A stretch of 6,093 nucleotides of DNA, from assembly GCA_003524705.1 (NCBI GenBank), contig DQGV01000088.1, positions 1 through 6,093 on the forward strand, given 5' to 3'. This DNA is from Anaerolineae bacterium (GTDB lineage Bacteria > Chloroflexota > Anaerolineae > Anaerolineales > Villigracilaceae). How positions within the stretch are numbered: position 1 is the first letter of the stretch; each line of letters begins with the position of its first letter. The notes below the pieces were generated by a model, which did no database searches, was not told where the DNA came from, and was given only the letters and a program-made list of their open reading frames with translations. The translations under genes and the position numbers were made by a program. Below, in pieces: positions 6,073 through 6,093 of the stretch.

Positions 6073-6093
6073 CTAGAAACGTAAGCCAACCAT
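6073..6093 (-). CDS. Possible 3' end of an upstream gene
   Basis: The last six codons before a TAG (6073-6075) read MVGLRF on the minus strand, in a frame open to the window edge. The terminator begins about 33 nt after this stop, a normal distance, which is the main reason to call it. A C-terminal Phe after alternating residues is a mark of outer-membrane beta-barrel proteins, but six codons are too few to rely on. Another frame stops inside the hairpin stem, which is less likely. Confidence 0.35.
   Translation of the reverse strand: MVGLRF

Overview
All genes in this window lie on the minus strand, so transcription runs from right to left. In that order they are: a few codons that may be the 3' end of an upstream gene (6073-6093); an ammonium transporter (amt, 4478-5863); type I glutamine synthetase (glnA, 2921-4327); a LysE/RhtB-type exporter (2194-2820); and a large soluble GAF-domain sensor histidine kinase that runs off the left edge (1-2183). 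There is no mobile element, CRISPR array, tRNA or rRNA. The sequence is bacterial and moderately AT-rich. The look of the kinase (tandem GAF domains, a G2 box with GFGLWW) suggests Chloroflexota, possibly Anaerolineae, but this is recognition by eye and not a database result.

The right two thirds form a nitrogen-assimilation module. Amt brings ammonium in and GlnA joins it to glutamate to make glutamine. Each gene has its own strong ribosome binding site and its own promoter-like region. They are separated by a perfect 21-bp inverted repeat that should terminate amt transcription. A second hairpin terminator (17-bp stem) lies upstream of the amt promoter region, and a third (10-bp stem, 30-nt loop) lies just after glnA.

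The most interesting signal is in the two intergenic regions. An imperfect palindrome of the form TAC(C/T)C-N4/5-GGGT(A/C)ATA occurs once upstream of glnA and twice upstream of amt. The glnA copy and the nearer amt copy share GGGTAATAG. Both are centred about 31-33 bp upstream of a good -10 box that lacks a good -35 box. The two amt copies lie 63 bp apart, about six helical turns. The glnA copy sits in a cluster of GGGTA/TACCC half-sites with a second perfect palindrome. This looks like the operator of a nitrogen regulator that coordinates amt and glnA; the regulator cannot be named from the window.

The left third is an exporter-kinase pair with a 10-nt gap, probably co-transcribed. The exporter starts only about 20 nt after the glnA terminator and has no visible promoter or ribosome binding site, so it may depend on read-through from glnA.
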